The notes beneath the pieces are model-generated. The model was not told the origin of the DNA and searched no databases. It saw only the letters and a list, made by a program, of their open reading frames with translations. Positions 34,438-44,405 of a stretch of DNA of 64,000 nt are shown here, piece by piece. The first letter of the stretch is position 1. Each line of letters opens with the position of its first letter. This DNA is from 43-108 sp001915545 (GTDB lineage: Bacteria > Bacteroidota > Bacteroidia > Bacteroidales > Bacteroidaceae). The DNA lies in NCBI GenBank assembly GCA_902491215.1, contig CABUGV010000001.1:124001-188000 (forward strand), given 5' to 3'. The translations under genes and the position numbers were made by a program.

Positions 34438-35394
34438 ATGAAAACGAAAGACAACATAGACGAACTGCTGGCAAAACATTTTGCAGGCGAGAAGATGCCG
34501 GATGAGCAAACGGAAATACTCAACCGATGGATTGAGTTGAACTATGACGAATACCGAAAGATAAAACAACTGATGGATGTCAAAATAGACAACAATCTTG
34601 ATTGTTTCGACACTGAAAAAGCGTGGAGCAAGATAGAGAAACAACTGGAAGATAAAACAGACATCAGAAGGCACAACTATAAAAAGATTTCAACTTTTTC
34701 AATAGCCGTTATATCTGCCGTAGCCGCCGTTGTTGCCATAGTAATAATGGTATTCAAACCATCAGATAATGGCACACAAACGTTATATGCAAACAACGGT
34801 ACATCTGCAAAAGAGTTGATGTTGCCTGACAGTTCTGAAATCAACCTATACAGCAACTCTAAACTTGCTTATAACGACGGAAAAGACAGAAACGTAAAAT
34901 TAGAAGGCTCAGCATTCTTCAAAGTCAAAAAGGACGGGCGACGTTTCATCATTGAAGCAGGAGATGCAAAAGTTGAAGTTTTAGGAACATCATTCCTAAT
35001 AAAATCAGGAGAAAAAGGAGAATTAGGAGTCTATGTAAAAAGCGACAGAGTGAAAGTTAGTTCAGGATCTCAGAATATAGTACTGAACGCCAACGAGAAA
35101 GCCGAAATAGACAACGGTAGTATTACAGGTGGTAAAATAAAAGATTCTGAAAATGTATTTTCAGACAACAAGACTATCAAATTCGACAACACGCCTATAA
35201 AAGAAGCCGTTGAAACCATAAGAAAAGAAACAGGAATAAAAATTGAACTTGGCGCCGGCATAGAAAACAATGCTGTAACCACACAGATAACGGTTAATGA
35301 CAAGAACGGCATTGCTTCAGAGTTGGCTATAATATGCGGATGCAGATGCGACACTTTATCTGAAGGAAAACTCTACCGCCTATATTATGAATAA
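34438..35394 (+). CDS. FecR-family anti-sigma factor
   Basis: A 318-residue single-pass inner-membrane regulator that would hold the ECF sigma factor and receive a signal from a TonB receptor. The cytoplasmic N-terminus (DELLAKHFAGEKMPDEQTEILNRWIE) resembles anti-sigma domains. One membrane helix lies at about residues 82-103 (FSIAVISAVAAVVAIVIMVF). The periplasmic FecR domain (KELMLPDSSEINLYSNSKLAYNDG...VEVLGTSFLIKSGEKGELGVYVKSDRVKV) and the C-terminal DUF4974-like part (TPIKEAVETIRKETGIKIEL) are complete. It is intact although both its sigma gene and its receptor gene are damaged. Its end overlaps the receptor start by eight bases. Confidence 0.93.
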   Translation: MKTKDNIDELLAKHFAGEKMPDEQTEILNRWIELNYDEYRKIKQLMDVKIDNNLDCFDTEKAWSKIEKQLEDKTDIRRHNYKKISTFSIAVISAVAAVVAIVIMVFKPSDNGTQTLYANNGTSAKELMLPDSSEINLYSNSKLAYNDGKDRNVKLEGSAFFKVKKDGRRFIIEAGDAKVEVLGTSFLIKSGEKGELGVYVKSDRVKVSSGSQNIVLNANEKAEIDNGSITGGKIKDSENVFSDNKTIKFDNTPIKEAVETIRKETGIKIELGAGIENNAVTTQITVNDKNGIASELAIICGCRCDTLSEGKLYRLYYE

Positions 35395-37813
35395 GATACT
35401 AGTCATCATACTGTCAATCATTCCTTACCTGCAGTGCCTAGACATACAAGGACAGGAAAAAGACGATATTGTTGCAGAAGAGAGCATACAAGTAAAAGCC
35501 TCTTCTGCAACAATATTGCAATGGTTCAGATGGATAGAATCGACAAGAAATATAATTTTGTCCTACAATCCGGCTCAGATAGACCTTGACAGGACATGCA
35601 GAATTTCAGAAGACAAAGAAATGACAGTCGAATCACTGCTTAAAAAGGTTCTGCATGACTACGAAACAAAAATAGTACGCATTGCACCCAACAAATATGC
35701 CATACAGGCGAGGCAACTAAAAAACTGCATTCTATCCGGAACCATATATGAAGAAGGAAGCCGTGAAAGATTGTATGGAGCAGTAGTTGCTCTTACAAAC
35801 AACAGTAATGATGATGATAATGGAACATACTCCATAACGAATGAAAACGGAGTGTTTGAAGCCAGCGTAAAAGAAGGTTTCTACAACTTGAAGATAAGCT
35901 ACATGGGATATGATGAATTCAAAAAAGACATATACATCAACAATGACAGTTCGCTGCAGTCTTTTCTGAAACCTATGGCTTTCGAAATTGACGAAGTAAC
36001 TGTAAAATCATACATGCAGGGAAACGGGCTCACCAGTACAACACCTGCAGACATGCTGTCGTTCAACAGCAACGACTTGTTTTCACAGGTATGGATTCTT
36101 CCTGGTGTAGCAGGAATACCGTATGGAGATAACTTCCAAGTGAACGGAGGCGGAAGCGATGAAAACCTGCTTCTGCTTGACGGTGTGCCGTTCATAAATC
36201 CAGGACACATGAACTCACTCCTACCCGTGTTCAATGGTGATGCGGTAAAAAACATCGTCTTTTATAACGATTACTTTCCTACCAGATTTGAATGACGTTT
36301 ATCATCTGTAACAGACGTAAAACTAAAAGACGGAAATAAGCAAGAGCACGTCAGAACTATAAGCATGGACATGCCAGCAGCATCTATAATGCTGGAAGGA
36401 CCTATAATCAAGAATAAACTGTCGTACATGGTCAACGCAAGAAGAAGCTGGCTGGACATCTTCGATGAACTCCTATCCGAAGAAGCACGTCTCAATCACT
36501 CTACATACGACTACAATGCAAAACTGACGTATGATATTTCCCACAAAAGTTCACTGGAGGCTTTTATGTATGGAACAAAAGACAACTACAATGCTCCAGA
36601 TATGGAAGGGCAGAGAAAATCCATTCTGAAATGGAGCAACTATATCTATCAGCTGAGATTCAGCACTCAGTTCGGTAAATTCACGAATTCCACTTCTGCG
36701 TCCTACACATCATACAACAACAAAGGCAATGCTTAAGAACTTGGATACGATGAAGACGGATATATCAACAGCAGAATTCAGACAGCAAATGTTTCGACTG
36801 AATTCAGCTATAGCCCGGAAAAGTTTTTCAGCGCCAGATGGGGAGCAAAATATACTTACGAAAAATACGACATCGCTTTCTATGAGACAGAATTAGCCAA
36901 GCGTCATGAACCAATTCACCAATATTCAATATATTACGACAACAACATTTCATGGTCTAAATCCTTACAGACACGCATAGGAGTACATTTCGTAGGCTAC
37001 AATCCGCAGAAACACAGATCATACAACAGCATACAGCCAAGATTTTCAATAATCTATTCACCAAGCAAAGCAGATGCTGTATATGTGAATTTCTCAAAGA
37101 TGGAACAGTTCTACCACTACCTAAAAGTCGGCGACATGGCTCTGCCGACGGACTTCCGCATGCCAAGCATCGGCAAATTCAAACCGAGACAATCAGAACA
37201 TTACGAAACAGGATGGAAACATTTCCTTAAAAACGGTTCATTCGAAATATCTGCATATCTCAAAACAAGAAGGAATGTTGCTGCTCTAAGACCATGGGAC
37301 TATCAAGAGGAACTTGACAATGAGTATATAATGACAGGAAACGGCAACAGCTACGGTGCAAAATTTTATCTTTACAACAAGTGGAAACGATGGACTTTTC
37401 AGTTGTCATACACATTTGCAAGAAGCATGGAAAGATTCAACGACATAAACGATGGAGAAAATGTACCTTCATTGTACGATATTCCGCATCAGGCCAATGG
37501 TGCTGTCACTTACAAGCTGACAGACCGCTCCTCTCTTTTTCTTGGAGGACAACTCCACTCTGGGCGCATCATAGACAATTATATGGATGAACAAACCGGA
37601 GAGAATCTATTCAGAAGCAAACGTGAAAATCTGAAATACAGAATCGATATAGGATATGCATATAAACGCAGTTTCGGCAAGAAACTACTGCTTGTACGCG
37701 CTGGATTCTATAATCTGATAGGAAACCCGTCGGAAGAAGACATCCTGAACTTCTATTCAGTATCTTTCAACAGCCGCATCCGCCCATACGGAAGTATAAG
37801 CTTCAAATTCTAA
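35387..37813 (+). pseudogene. TonB-dependent receptor with STN domain, two in-frame stops
   Basis: One frame runs 35387-37813 and would encode about 806 residues. It is broken by TGA at 36293-36295 and TAA at 36734-36736, with no frameshift. Domains: signal peptide; STN signalling domain (about 28-100); carboxypeptidase-regulatory-like beta domain (about 110-195); TonB plug (MLSFNSNDLFSQVWILPGVAG...NGGGSDENLLLLDGVPF); then barrel. The TGA falls in TRFE-*-RLSSVTDVKLKDGN, where this motif normally has Gly, so GGA to TGA is the likely mutation. The TAA sits at the start of ELGYDEDGYINSR. Without readthrough only the first 302 residues (signalling domain plus part of plug) are made. No SusD partner follows. 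Such receptors sense and import siderophores, haem or other ligands; the ligand here is unknown. Confidence 0.85.
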
Positions 37814-37845
37814 ATCAAACACAACCAACGCTTTAACAGCTGTTT

Positions 37846-38343
37846 TTACACGTTATCACCAAGCTCGATGACTTCAAGATCCTTTATCTCTGCACCATCA
37901 ATTACAAAACGTACAAGGGTGCGAACTTTATGAAAACCTTGTTGACCGGCAGCCCCAGGATTGATGTGCAGACATCCCAAAGTTTTGTCGTAAAGTACAC
38001 GCAAAATATGTGAATGACCGCTTATGAACAACTTCGGAGGACGTGAAAACATTGTTCCTCTGATAGAAGGATCGTAGTTGCCAGGATACCCGCCTATGTG
38101 TTTCATGAGTACGTCAACATCTTCACATCTGAAACGATACACAAGCCCAAACATATATCTCAAATCTCCACCGTCGCAGTTTCCGCAAACAGCACGCAAC
38201 GGCTTGATTGAAGCCAGCTTATCGGCCAACTCAACAGAACCGATATCACCGGCATGCCAGATTTCGTCACACTCAGAAAAATATTTCACGTATTTGTCAT
38301 CCCAATATGAATGCGTATCGGACAAAAGACCAATTTTCTTCAT
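37846..38343 (-). CDS. YfcE/MJ0936-type metallophosphoesterase
   Basis: About 165 residues from ATG 38343 (MKKIGLLSDTHSYWDD); the frame is open further upstream but the motif fixes this start. Metal-binding motifs of the calcineurin-like fold appear in order: DTH (near 9-11), HAGDIGS (about 32-38), GNCDGGD (GNxD/H), and SGHSH with a C-terminal NPGAAG. Such enzymes hydrolyse phosphodiesters; the physiological substrate is not known. A minus-strand TAACTTTG at 38370-38377 is the likely promoter. Confidence 0.88.
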   Translation of the reverse strand: MKKIGLLSDTHSYWDDKYVKYFSECDEIWHAGDIGSVELADKLASIKPLRAVCGNCDGGDLRYMFGLVYRFRCEDVDVLMKHIGGYPGNYDPSIRGTMFSRPPKLFISGHSHILRVLYDKTLGCLHINPGAAGQQGFHKVRTLVRFVIDGAEIKDLEVIELGDNV

Positions 38344-38525
38344 TTCTGCATCGCTTTTTCGTAATGATGCAAAGTTATGCATTTTTGCCAATACTTGTAA
38401 CCTGTCATCAAACCAGAATAACGCATAAACTACAAGCATGAACTGTTCAGCACATATACAGAATCTGTTATAAGTCTTTTGTGCAAATCATACTTCGCAA
38501 CAAACGACATTGGCAATAAAATTAC

Positions 38526-38533
38526 TACCTTTG
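38526..38533 (+). promoter_or_regulatory. -7 element for the basic protein gene
   Basis: TACCTTTG, 31 bases before the ATG at 38565. Confidence 0.5.
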
Positions 38534-38564
38534 TATATTGTCAGACGTAAACAAAACAGTAAAA

Positions 38565-39296
38565 ATGAGTTACATTGATAAAAACAACAGCAACAGCTCC
38601 ATATTGGAACTTATAAAGGAGATTGCCCAACTGACAATTCTCCTGATATGGAAATTGTCGCTAAAGACATTCAAGTTTCTCCTAAAACTGTGTAAAAGAG
38701 CATTGAATGGCGCTAAAGCCGGAATATTAAAATGCAGAGACTATTGGAACGACAACAGCACGCAAACCAAAATAAGAAAAGCCAGAATAGGCATGCGCAA
38801 AGCAGCCTCCTGCACACTCTCTGCATTGAAACGGGTGGTTATAATCTTGATAAAGTTAATAGCGCACTTCATCAAATACAGCATTCAGACAATTCTACAC
38901 TTGGGACCGGCTCTCAAGAAACTCATGAAAGCTTTATGCAATTGCGCAAAGAGATTCAAGAAATGGGCTAAAAAGGCATGCTTAAGATTTCGGCTCTATC
39001 TAAGAAGAAAGAAAAGAAGATATAACGAATTCAGAAGACACAAGGGATTCAAAGGTTTACTCATGGACATGAACCGTTCATTGAAGGAGAACATCAAGAA
39101 ATACATGGACGAAGAGCAAACAGAAACAGACAACGATGTGCCAGATGAAGACGAGAGAATCAATAAAATGCTTCAAATCGAAGAAAACAGTAGCAAAGCC
39201 GAAATTTTAGGTAAGAAAATTTTTTCGTCTGTAAAAGATATTGTAGAACATACGGACGAAGAAGATTCTCAGAACAACAAAGGACACAAAAAATAA
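38565..39296 (+). CDS. Unknown, highly basic helical protein
   Basis: About 243 residues, starting at ATG 38565 (MSYIDKNNSN). It is not recognised. No signal peptide. Residues about 10-45 and 80-110 contain hydrophobic segments mixed with Lys. Residues about 115-185 are extremely rich in Lys and Arg (KKWAKKACLRFRLYLRRKKRRYNEFRRHK). The last 60 are acidic. This charge split suggests nucleic-acid or membrane binding with an acidic tail. It is followed after 63 bases by topB, probably in one transcript, so a DNA-related role is possible but unproven. Confidence 0.62.
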   Translation: MSYIDKNNSNSSILELIKEIAQLTILLIWKLSLKTFKFLLKLCKRALNGAKAGILKCRDYWNDNSTQTKIRKARIGMRKAASCTLSALKRVVIILIKLIAHFIKYSIQTILHLGPALKKLMKALCNCAKRFKKWAKKACLRFRLYLRRKKRRYNEFRRHKGFKGLLMDMNRSLKENIKKYMDEEQTETDNDVPDEDERINKMLQIEENSSKAEILGKKIFSSVKDIVEHTDEEDSQNNKGHKK

Positions 39297-39359
39297 ATCC
39301 GGCATTTTTTCAAATCCATAGCCGGACATTATTCATAGCCAAAAGAAGAAATAGCAAAA

Positions 39360-41480
39360 ATGATTGTATGCATAGCTGAAAAGCCTAGCGTAGCAAAAGA
39401 TATAGCCAACGTACTCGGCGCAACCACTCCGCATTCAGGATATCTGGAAGGAAACGGATATCAGGTAACGTGGACTTTCGGACATTTGTGCGAACTCAAA
39501 GAACCGCATGAATATGCACCACAGTGGAAAAAGTGGGATTTGTGGTCGTTGCCGATGATTCCACCGAGATACGGCATTAAACTAAAGGATGACGACGGCA
39601 TACGCAAGCAGTTTGCCATCATAGAGAAACTGATGCAAAATGCAGAAGGCATCATAAACTGCGGTGATGCCGGACAAGAAGGAGAACTCATACAACGATG
39701 GGTAATGCAGAAAGCCGGAGCACATTGTCCGGTAAAACGACTGTGGATTTCATCTTTGACAGAAGAAGCCATTCGCCAAGGATTCAATGAACTGAAAGAC
39801 CAGTCTGAATACCAATCGCTGTATGAAGCAGGACTAAGCCGTGCAATAGGCGACTGGACATTGGGAATCAACGCTACAAGGCTTTACACCCTCAAATATG
39901 GACAGAACAAGCAGGTTCTATCCATAGGACGCGTACAAACCCCAACCTTGGCACTCATTGTGAGACGCCAAAAAGAGATTGAAAACTTTGAGCCTGAACA
40001 ATATTGGGTTCTGTCAACAATCTACAGAGATACAACATTTTACGCAACAAAAGGTAAGTTTGCAAAGAAAGAAGACGGCGAGTCCATATTGGAAAAGATA
40101 AAGGAATTGCCTTTTACGATTTCAGACATATCATCAAAAAAAGGCACAGAAGCCCCACCCCGCCTGTACGACCTTACATCTCTGCAAGTTGACTGCAACA
40201 AGAAATTCGGATATTCTGCAGACACCACACTACAGCTGATACAAGGCTTATACGAAAAGAAACTCACAACATATCCGCGAGTAGATACGACCTTTCTAAG
40301 TGACGACATATATGACAAATGTCCAAACATTCTGAAAGGTCTCACTGATTATGCTGTTTTTACAAACGTATTGCTCGGACAAAAACTGCCCAAAAGCAAG
40401 AAAGTTTTCGATTCATCGAAAGTGACAGACCACCATGCCATTATTCCAACAGGAGTACGCCCTGCCGGCCTTACAGATATGGAAAAACGTGTATATGACA
40501 TCATTGCCAAAAGATTCATCTCTGTATTTTATCCCGACTGCAAATTCCTCACCACGACTGTCCTCGGCAATGTGGACGACGTAGAATTCAAGGCCACAGG
40601 CAAGCAGATTACCGACATGGGCTGGAAAGTAATATATGCAAAGGACGTTCAAGACGACAGCAACAACGAGGATGAACAAAACGGAATACTGCCTGCATTC
40701 ACAAAGGGCGAATATGGACCGCACATTCCGATGCTTGCAGAAAAATGGACTCAACCGCCCAAGCCATATACCGAAGCAACCTTGCTTAGAGCTATGGAAA
40801 CGGCCGGTAAACTTGTAGACAACGAGGAACTTAGAGATGCACTTAAAGAAAACGGTATAGGCAGACCTTCAACACGAGCTGCAATCATAGAAACTCTTTT
40901 CAAAAGGCACTACATCAGAAAAGAAAGAAAGAACCTCATTGCTACACCTACCGGTGTGGAACTGATAGAACTTATACACGAAGAACTGCTCAAAAGTGCA
41001 GAACTGACAGGTATCTGGGAGAAGAAACTTCGTGAAATTGAAAAGAACAAATACGATGCCAAACAGTTTATCGATGAGCTGAAGCTGATGGTGGCCGAAA
41101 TAGTAAACGCAGTCAGATCAGACAACTCAAACAGGCACGTAGCAGTCACAACTGAAGAGGACATAAAAAGCAAACGCAAAAAGAAGTCTGAGAAGAAAGA
41201 AGAAAAAGCTCCTCAGACTGCCGGCAAAAAGAGTGAGGCTGAAACGCCCAAGACAAACAACGATGCCAACCGGGTTGCAGGATTTCAGCCAAGAAAAAAG
41301 CAAGAGCTCCACATCGACAGCAACCGTACTGACAATGATGATGAATGGATTGGATTACCATGTCCGATATGCCATACAGGTCATATAATCAAGGGAAAGA
41401 CGGCTTACGGATGCTCACGATGGAAAGAAGGCTGTACTTTCAGACGACCTATAACGGATGAAGCAGATGCAAAACAATAA
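39360..41480 (+). CDS. topB: DNA topoisomerase III
   Basis: A 706-residue type IA topoisomerase that relaxes negative supercoils and decatenates single-stranded intermediates. The Toprim domain begins MIVCIAEKPSVAKDIANVLG and includes INCGDAGQEGELI (about 98-110). The active-site Tyr is in KLTTYPRVD (Y305). LYTLKYGQNKQVLSIGRVQTPTL and ENGIGRPSTRAAIIE are typical TopB signatures. A Lys-rich linker (about 600-640) leads to a C-terminal zinc-ribbon-like module (PCPICHTGHIIKGKTAYGC...C). Length and order match the Bacteroidetes form. Confidence 0.96.
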   Translation: MIVCIAEKPSVAKDIANVLGATTPHSGYLEGNGYQVTWTFGHLCELKEPHEYAPQWKKWDLWSLPMIPPRYGIKLKDDDGIRKQFAIIEKLMQNAEGIINCGDAGQEGELIQRWVMQKAGAHCPVKRLWISSLTEEAIRQGFNELKDQSEYQSLYEAGLSRAIGDWTLGINATRLYTLKYGQNKQVLSIGRVQTPTLALIVRRQKEIENFEPEQYWVLSTIYRDTTFYATKGKFAKKEDGESILEKIKELPFTISDISSKKGTEAPPRLYDLTSLQVDCNKKFGYSADTTLQLIQGLYEKKLTTYPRVDTTFLSDDIYDKCPNILKGLTDYAVFTNVLLGQKLPKSKKVFDSSKVTDHHAIIPTGVRPAGLTDMEKRVYDIIAKRFISVFYPDCKFLTTTVLGNVDDVEFKATGKQITDMGWKVIYAKDVQDDSNNEDEQNGILPAFTKGEYGPHIPMLAEKWTQPPKPYTEATLLRAMETAGKLVDNEELRDALKENGIGRPSTRAAIIETLFKRHYIRKERKNLIATPTGVELIELIHEELLKSAELTGIWEKKLREIEKNKYDAKQFIDELKLMVAEIVNAVRSDNSNRHVAVTTEEDIKSKRKKKSEKKEEKAPQTAGKKSEAETPKTNNDANRVAGFQPRKKQELHIDSNRTDNDDEWIGLPCPICHTGHIIKGKTAYGCSRWKEGCTFRRPITDEADAKQ

Positions 41481-41549
41481 ATAATCTGGCCTGACGTTAT
41501 AATCCTATAGGACTGTTTACTTTTCAAATATTCAAACAAAAGCTACAAC

Positions 41550-43670
41550 GTGAAGAATAAATATATTACATACATAGCGGTCATCTGCGTAAGCGCAATG
41601 TCACTGCTTTTATACGGATGCAAAAACGAACAGGTTGCATTCAAAAAAGCCGAACAAAGCTTCGCCTTGGGCGAATATTACGAAGCATCGCTGAACTATA
41701 AGAAATCATATTCACGCGTTCCATCTAAAGACAAAGCCAAACGAGCTGTCAGAGCATACAAGATGGGCGACTGCTACAGACGCATCAATTATACGGAAAA
41801 AGCTATTGCAGCGTTCCAGAATGCCATCAGATACAAGACAGAGGACAGTACTGCATATTTTTATCTGGCACAGATGCAGTTGCGAAAAGGCGACTACAAG
41901 AACGCCAAAGAAAATTTTGAGCTCTATTTGGAAAAAGATCCAGGAAACGTATTGGCAAAAAACGGTATAGAGTCTTGCCTGATAGCCCCAGAATGGAAAG
42001 CCAATCCAAATCTTTACAAAATAAAGAAAGAAGACAACTTCAACTCCCGTCGCTCAGACTTCTCTCCTGTATTGGTGGGCGAAGCTGCTGATCAGATTCT
42101 CATCAGCACAACAAGAACAGATGTTACAGGAGAAGACATCAACGGTATAACCGGTACAAAATACGGCGACATATTCTTTGCTACAAAAGATGAAAAGGGG
42201 AAATGGAAACAGCCTGAGATTATCGATTCAGAAGTTAATACCGAATACGATGAGGGCGCTGCTTGCGTCACTCCTGACGGAAAGACAATGTATTTCACCA
42301 GATGCAGCGATGATCCCGATTATCCACGGTATGCCGAGATATTCAAATCATCCAGATCTGATGCATCATGGGGAAGTCCTACAAAATGCGAGATTACCAA
42401 AGACACACTGTCGTCATACGCACACCCTGCAATTTCGCCCGATGGGCAATGGCTGTATTTTGTGAGCGATTTGCCAGGAGGAGAAGGTGGTCTGGACATC
42501 TGGAGAGTACGTATACTCGACTCAGGATTCGGAGGTGTTGAAAACCTCGGAAAACCGATTAATACTCCAGGCGATGAAATGTTTCCAACCTTCCGCCCCA
42601 ACGGCGATCTGTACTTCTCTTCAAACGGTCATCCTGGTATGGGAGGACTCGACATATTCAAAGCTGTTGCCGACTCCACAGGCAAATGGGTCATTGAGAA
42701 TCAAGGGTTCCCTTTAAACTCCTCTGCCGACGATTTCGGCATGACATTTGAAGGTGTGCACAACCGCGGCTATTACAGCTCCAACCGCAACGACGGAAAA
42801 GGTTGGGACCACATATACAGCTTTGAATTGCCGGAAATATTGCAAACCGTAAAAGGCTGGGTGTACGAAAAAGACGGATATGAACTGCCAGAAGCACTGG
42901 TCTACATGGTCGGCGATGACGGAACAAATGAAAAGCTGAGTGTACTAGGCGACGGTTCGTTCACGAAAGTCATCAAACCAGGAGTCAATTATGTATTCCT
43001 TGGCACATGCAAGGGCTATCTTAACGTGAAAAATGAACTAAAGGTAGAGCAATCGGAAGAAAGCGAAGAATATACACTACAATTCCCTTTGCCGCCTATA
43101 AATATTCCTGTACTCATAGACAACATATTCTACGAGTTCGACAAAGCCGACCTCACACCTGAGTCTACAGAGGCACTGGACAAATTGGTGACAATGCTCA
43201 ACGAGAACCCTTACATAACCATAGAACTCAGTGCACACTGCGACTATAGAGGAAACGATGCATACAACGAAAGACTGTCGCAAAGACGAGCAGAATCAGT
43301 GGTCAAATATCTCATTGAACACGGCATTGAGAAAGACCGACTCACTGCTGTAGGATATGGCGAAAAACGCCCTAAGGAAGTACGCAAAAAGCTTACAGAG
43401 ACGTATAAATTCTTGAAAGAGGGAGACATATTGACAGAAGATTTCATAAAGAAATTGCCTGAAGAAGAACAGGAAATCTGCAATGCTCTCAACAGACGTA
43501 CAGAATTCAAGGTTCTCCGTATAACTTACGGAATGACGCTTGAGGAATACCAGAAAGAACAGGAAAAGAAAGCAGAATCTCAAGAAAACGAGGGAGGAGA
43601 AGATGAAAACAATGAAGAAGGCAACAAGTCTGATTCAGAAGATCTCCTCAATAAAATGTTCGGTTTCTAA
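41550..43670 (+). CDS. porE: PorE-like T9SS lipoprotein (TPR, PD40, CRD, OmpA)
   Basis: A 706-residue lipoprotein, starting at GTG 41550; lipobox LLLYGC (Cys about 25). Domain order: TPR repeats (about 30-145), a PD40 beta-propeller (about 160-430; PAISPDGQWLYFVSDLPGGEGGLDIW), a carboxypeptidase-regulatory-like domain (about 435-520; VKGWVYEKDGYELPEALVYMVG), and an OmpA C-terminal peptidoglycan-binding domain (about 545-660; NIFYEFDKADLTPESTEALDKLV...ELSAHCDYRGNDAYNERLSQRRAESV). This four-part order is that of PorE of Porphyromonas gingivalis, which anchors the type IX secretion machine to peptidoglycan. The acidic tail (about 665-706) is low in complexity. Its terminator is at 43689-43740. 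Confidence 0.87.
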   Translation: MKNKYITYIAVICVSAMSLLLYGCKNEQVAFKKAEQSFALGEYYEASLNYKKSYSRVPSKDKAKRAVRAYKMGDCYRRINYTEKAIAAFQNAIRYKTEDSTAYFYLAQMQLRKGDYKNAKENFELYLEKDPGNVLAKNGIESCLIAPEWKANPNLYKIKKEDNFNSRRSDFSPVLVGEAADQILISTTRTDVTGEDINGITGTKYGDIFFATKDEKGKWKQPEIIDSEVNTEYDEGAACVTPDGKTMYFTRCSDDPDYPRYAEIFKSSRSDASWGSPTKCEITKDTLSSYAHPAISPDGQWLYFVSDLPGGEGGLDIWRVRILDSGFGGVENLGKPINTPGDEMFPTFRPNGDLYFSSNGHPGMGGLDIFKAVADSTGKWVIENQGFPLNSSADDFGMTFEGVHNRGYYSSNRNDGKGWDHIYSFELPEILQTVKGWVYEKDGYELPEALVYMVGDDGTNEKLSVLGDGSFTKVIKPGVNYVFLGTCKGYLNVKNELKVEQSEESEEYTLQFPLPPINIPVLIDNIFYEFDKADLTPESTEALDKLVTMLNENPYITIELSAHCDYRGNDAYNERLSQRRAESVVKYLIEHGIEKDRLTAVGYGEKRPKEVRKKLTETYKFLKEGDILTEDFIKKLPEEEQEICNALNRRTEFKVLRITYGMTLEEYQKEQEKKAESQENEGGEDENNEEGNKSDSEDLLNKMFGF

Positions 43671-43688
43671 TGAATAACCTTTATATTG

Positions 43689-43740
43689 TGTCTAGTCCTG
43701 ATGACAGTTAATGTCGTTGAGGACTAGACATATTTGTTTT
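43689..43740 (+). terminator. Intrinsic terminator after porE
   Basis: A 10-bp perfect stem (GTCTAGTCCT and its complement) with a 20-base loop, followed by TATTTGTTTT. Confidence 0.82.
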
Positions 43741-44405
43741 AACAAAAATTCCTGCTTGTACTAACAATCGATGCGTTTTGTATTAACAACATAGAGCAAC
43801 GCAGTTAACAATGCAGGACGTGATTACGTGCACAGTTCAAAGAAATACTAAACCCAGATTAAAACCAACATTGCGTACGTTCAAATCAGCAACCAAATGC
43901 TAAATTTCAATCAACAAGAAAACAAGCGAACACAAAACAAGCAAAATTTAATTCCGACATAACGTAAGTTAGATATAGGAACAAATATGGGATATTCAGT
44001 AAATGCCCCTAAAAAGCCCGCCATTGACGCAAATTTTGTCAATGACGGACTACTTTTAATTTTCTGATTTTATGTCGAACTCACATTAATATCAACAAAT
44101 GAATAGAATTGAATTTATCACTACTGTATATACACAAATGGAAGAAACAGCTTTCAATAATTATATCTGCTCACCTAATGTTAAAACCATCTGAAAAACC
44201 CACATTAACCTAGGTACATTCCTTAAACAAGAAAAGAACTCCATCATACACCTTTCATGTAATGACAGAGTTCTCAATGTGATTGAATATAGTGGTCAAA
44301 ATAAAATCAGGTTCCAGTATATGTATTTTGACACACCGTAATACTTATGTAAGTTTATAAGATATTTGTCTATTTTTGCAGCATTCCCACTTGACAGAAA
44401 AGTAT
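43741..44405. other. Long AT-rich gap with hairpin and degenerate ORF
   Basis: No intact gene. A hairpin (CCCGCCATTGAC with GTCAATGACGGA, one G-T pair) lies at 44017-44049 and has A/T flanks on both sides. It is bracketed by CGACATAA (near 43968) and TTATGTCG (near 44070), an 8-base inverted repeat that could be the edges of a lost or decayed insertion. A broken ORF is at 44099-44341. A -7-like TATTTTTG near 44371 points to the plus strand with no gene after it. Confidence 0.4.
44099..44341 (+). pseudogene. Possible 79-residue ORF with in-frame TGA
   Basis: From ATG 44099 a frame runs 81 codons to TAA at 44339-44341, with one TGA at 44192-44194 (codon 32). The composition looks protein-like on both sides of the stop (FITTVYTQMEETAFNNYI; NSIIHLSCNDRVLNVIEY). 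No relative is recognised and no promoter is clear, so chance is a fair alternative. Confidence 0.28.

Noticed and set aside
35387..37813. Recoding (stop-codon readthrough or a changed genetic code) to explain the TonB receptor
   Set aside because: The two stops are of different types and TGA and TAA end many genes here normally, so mutation or sequence error is simpler.
44016..44050. Hairpin as terminator of a plus-strand gene
   Set aside because: The porE terminator already lies 280 bases upstream and there is no gene between, so its role is unclear and it is listed only as part of the gap.
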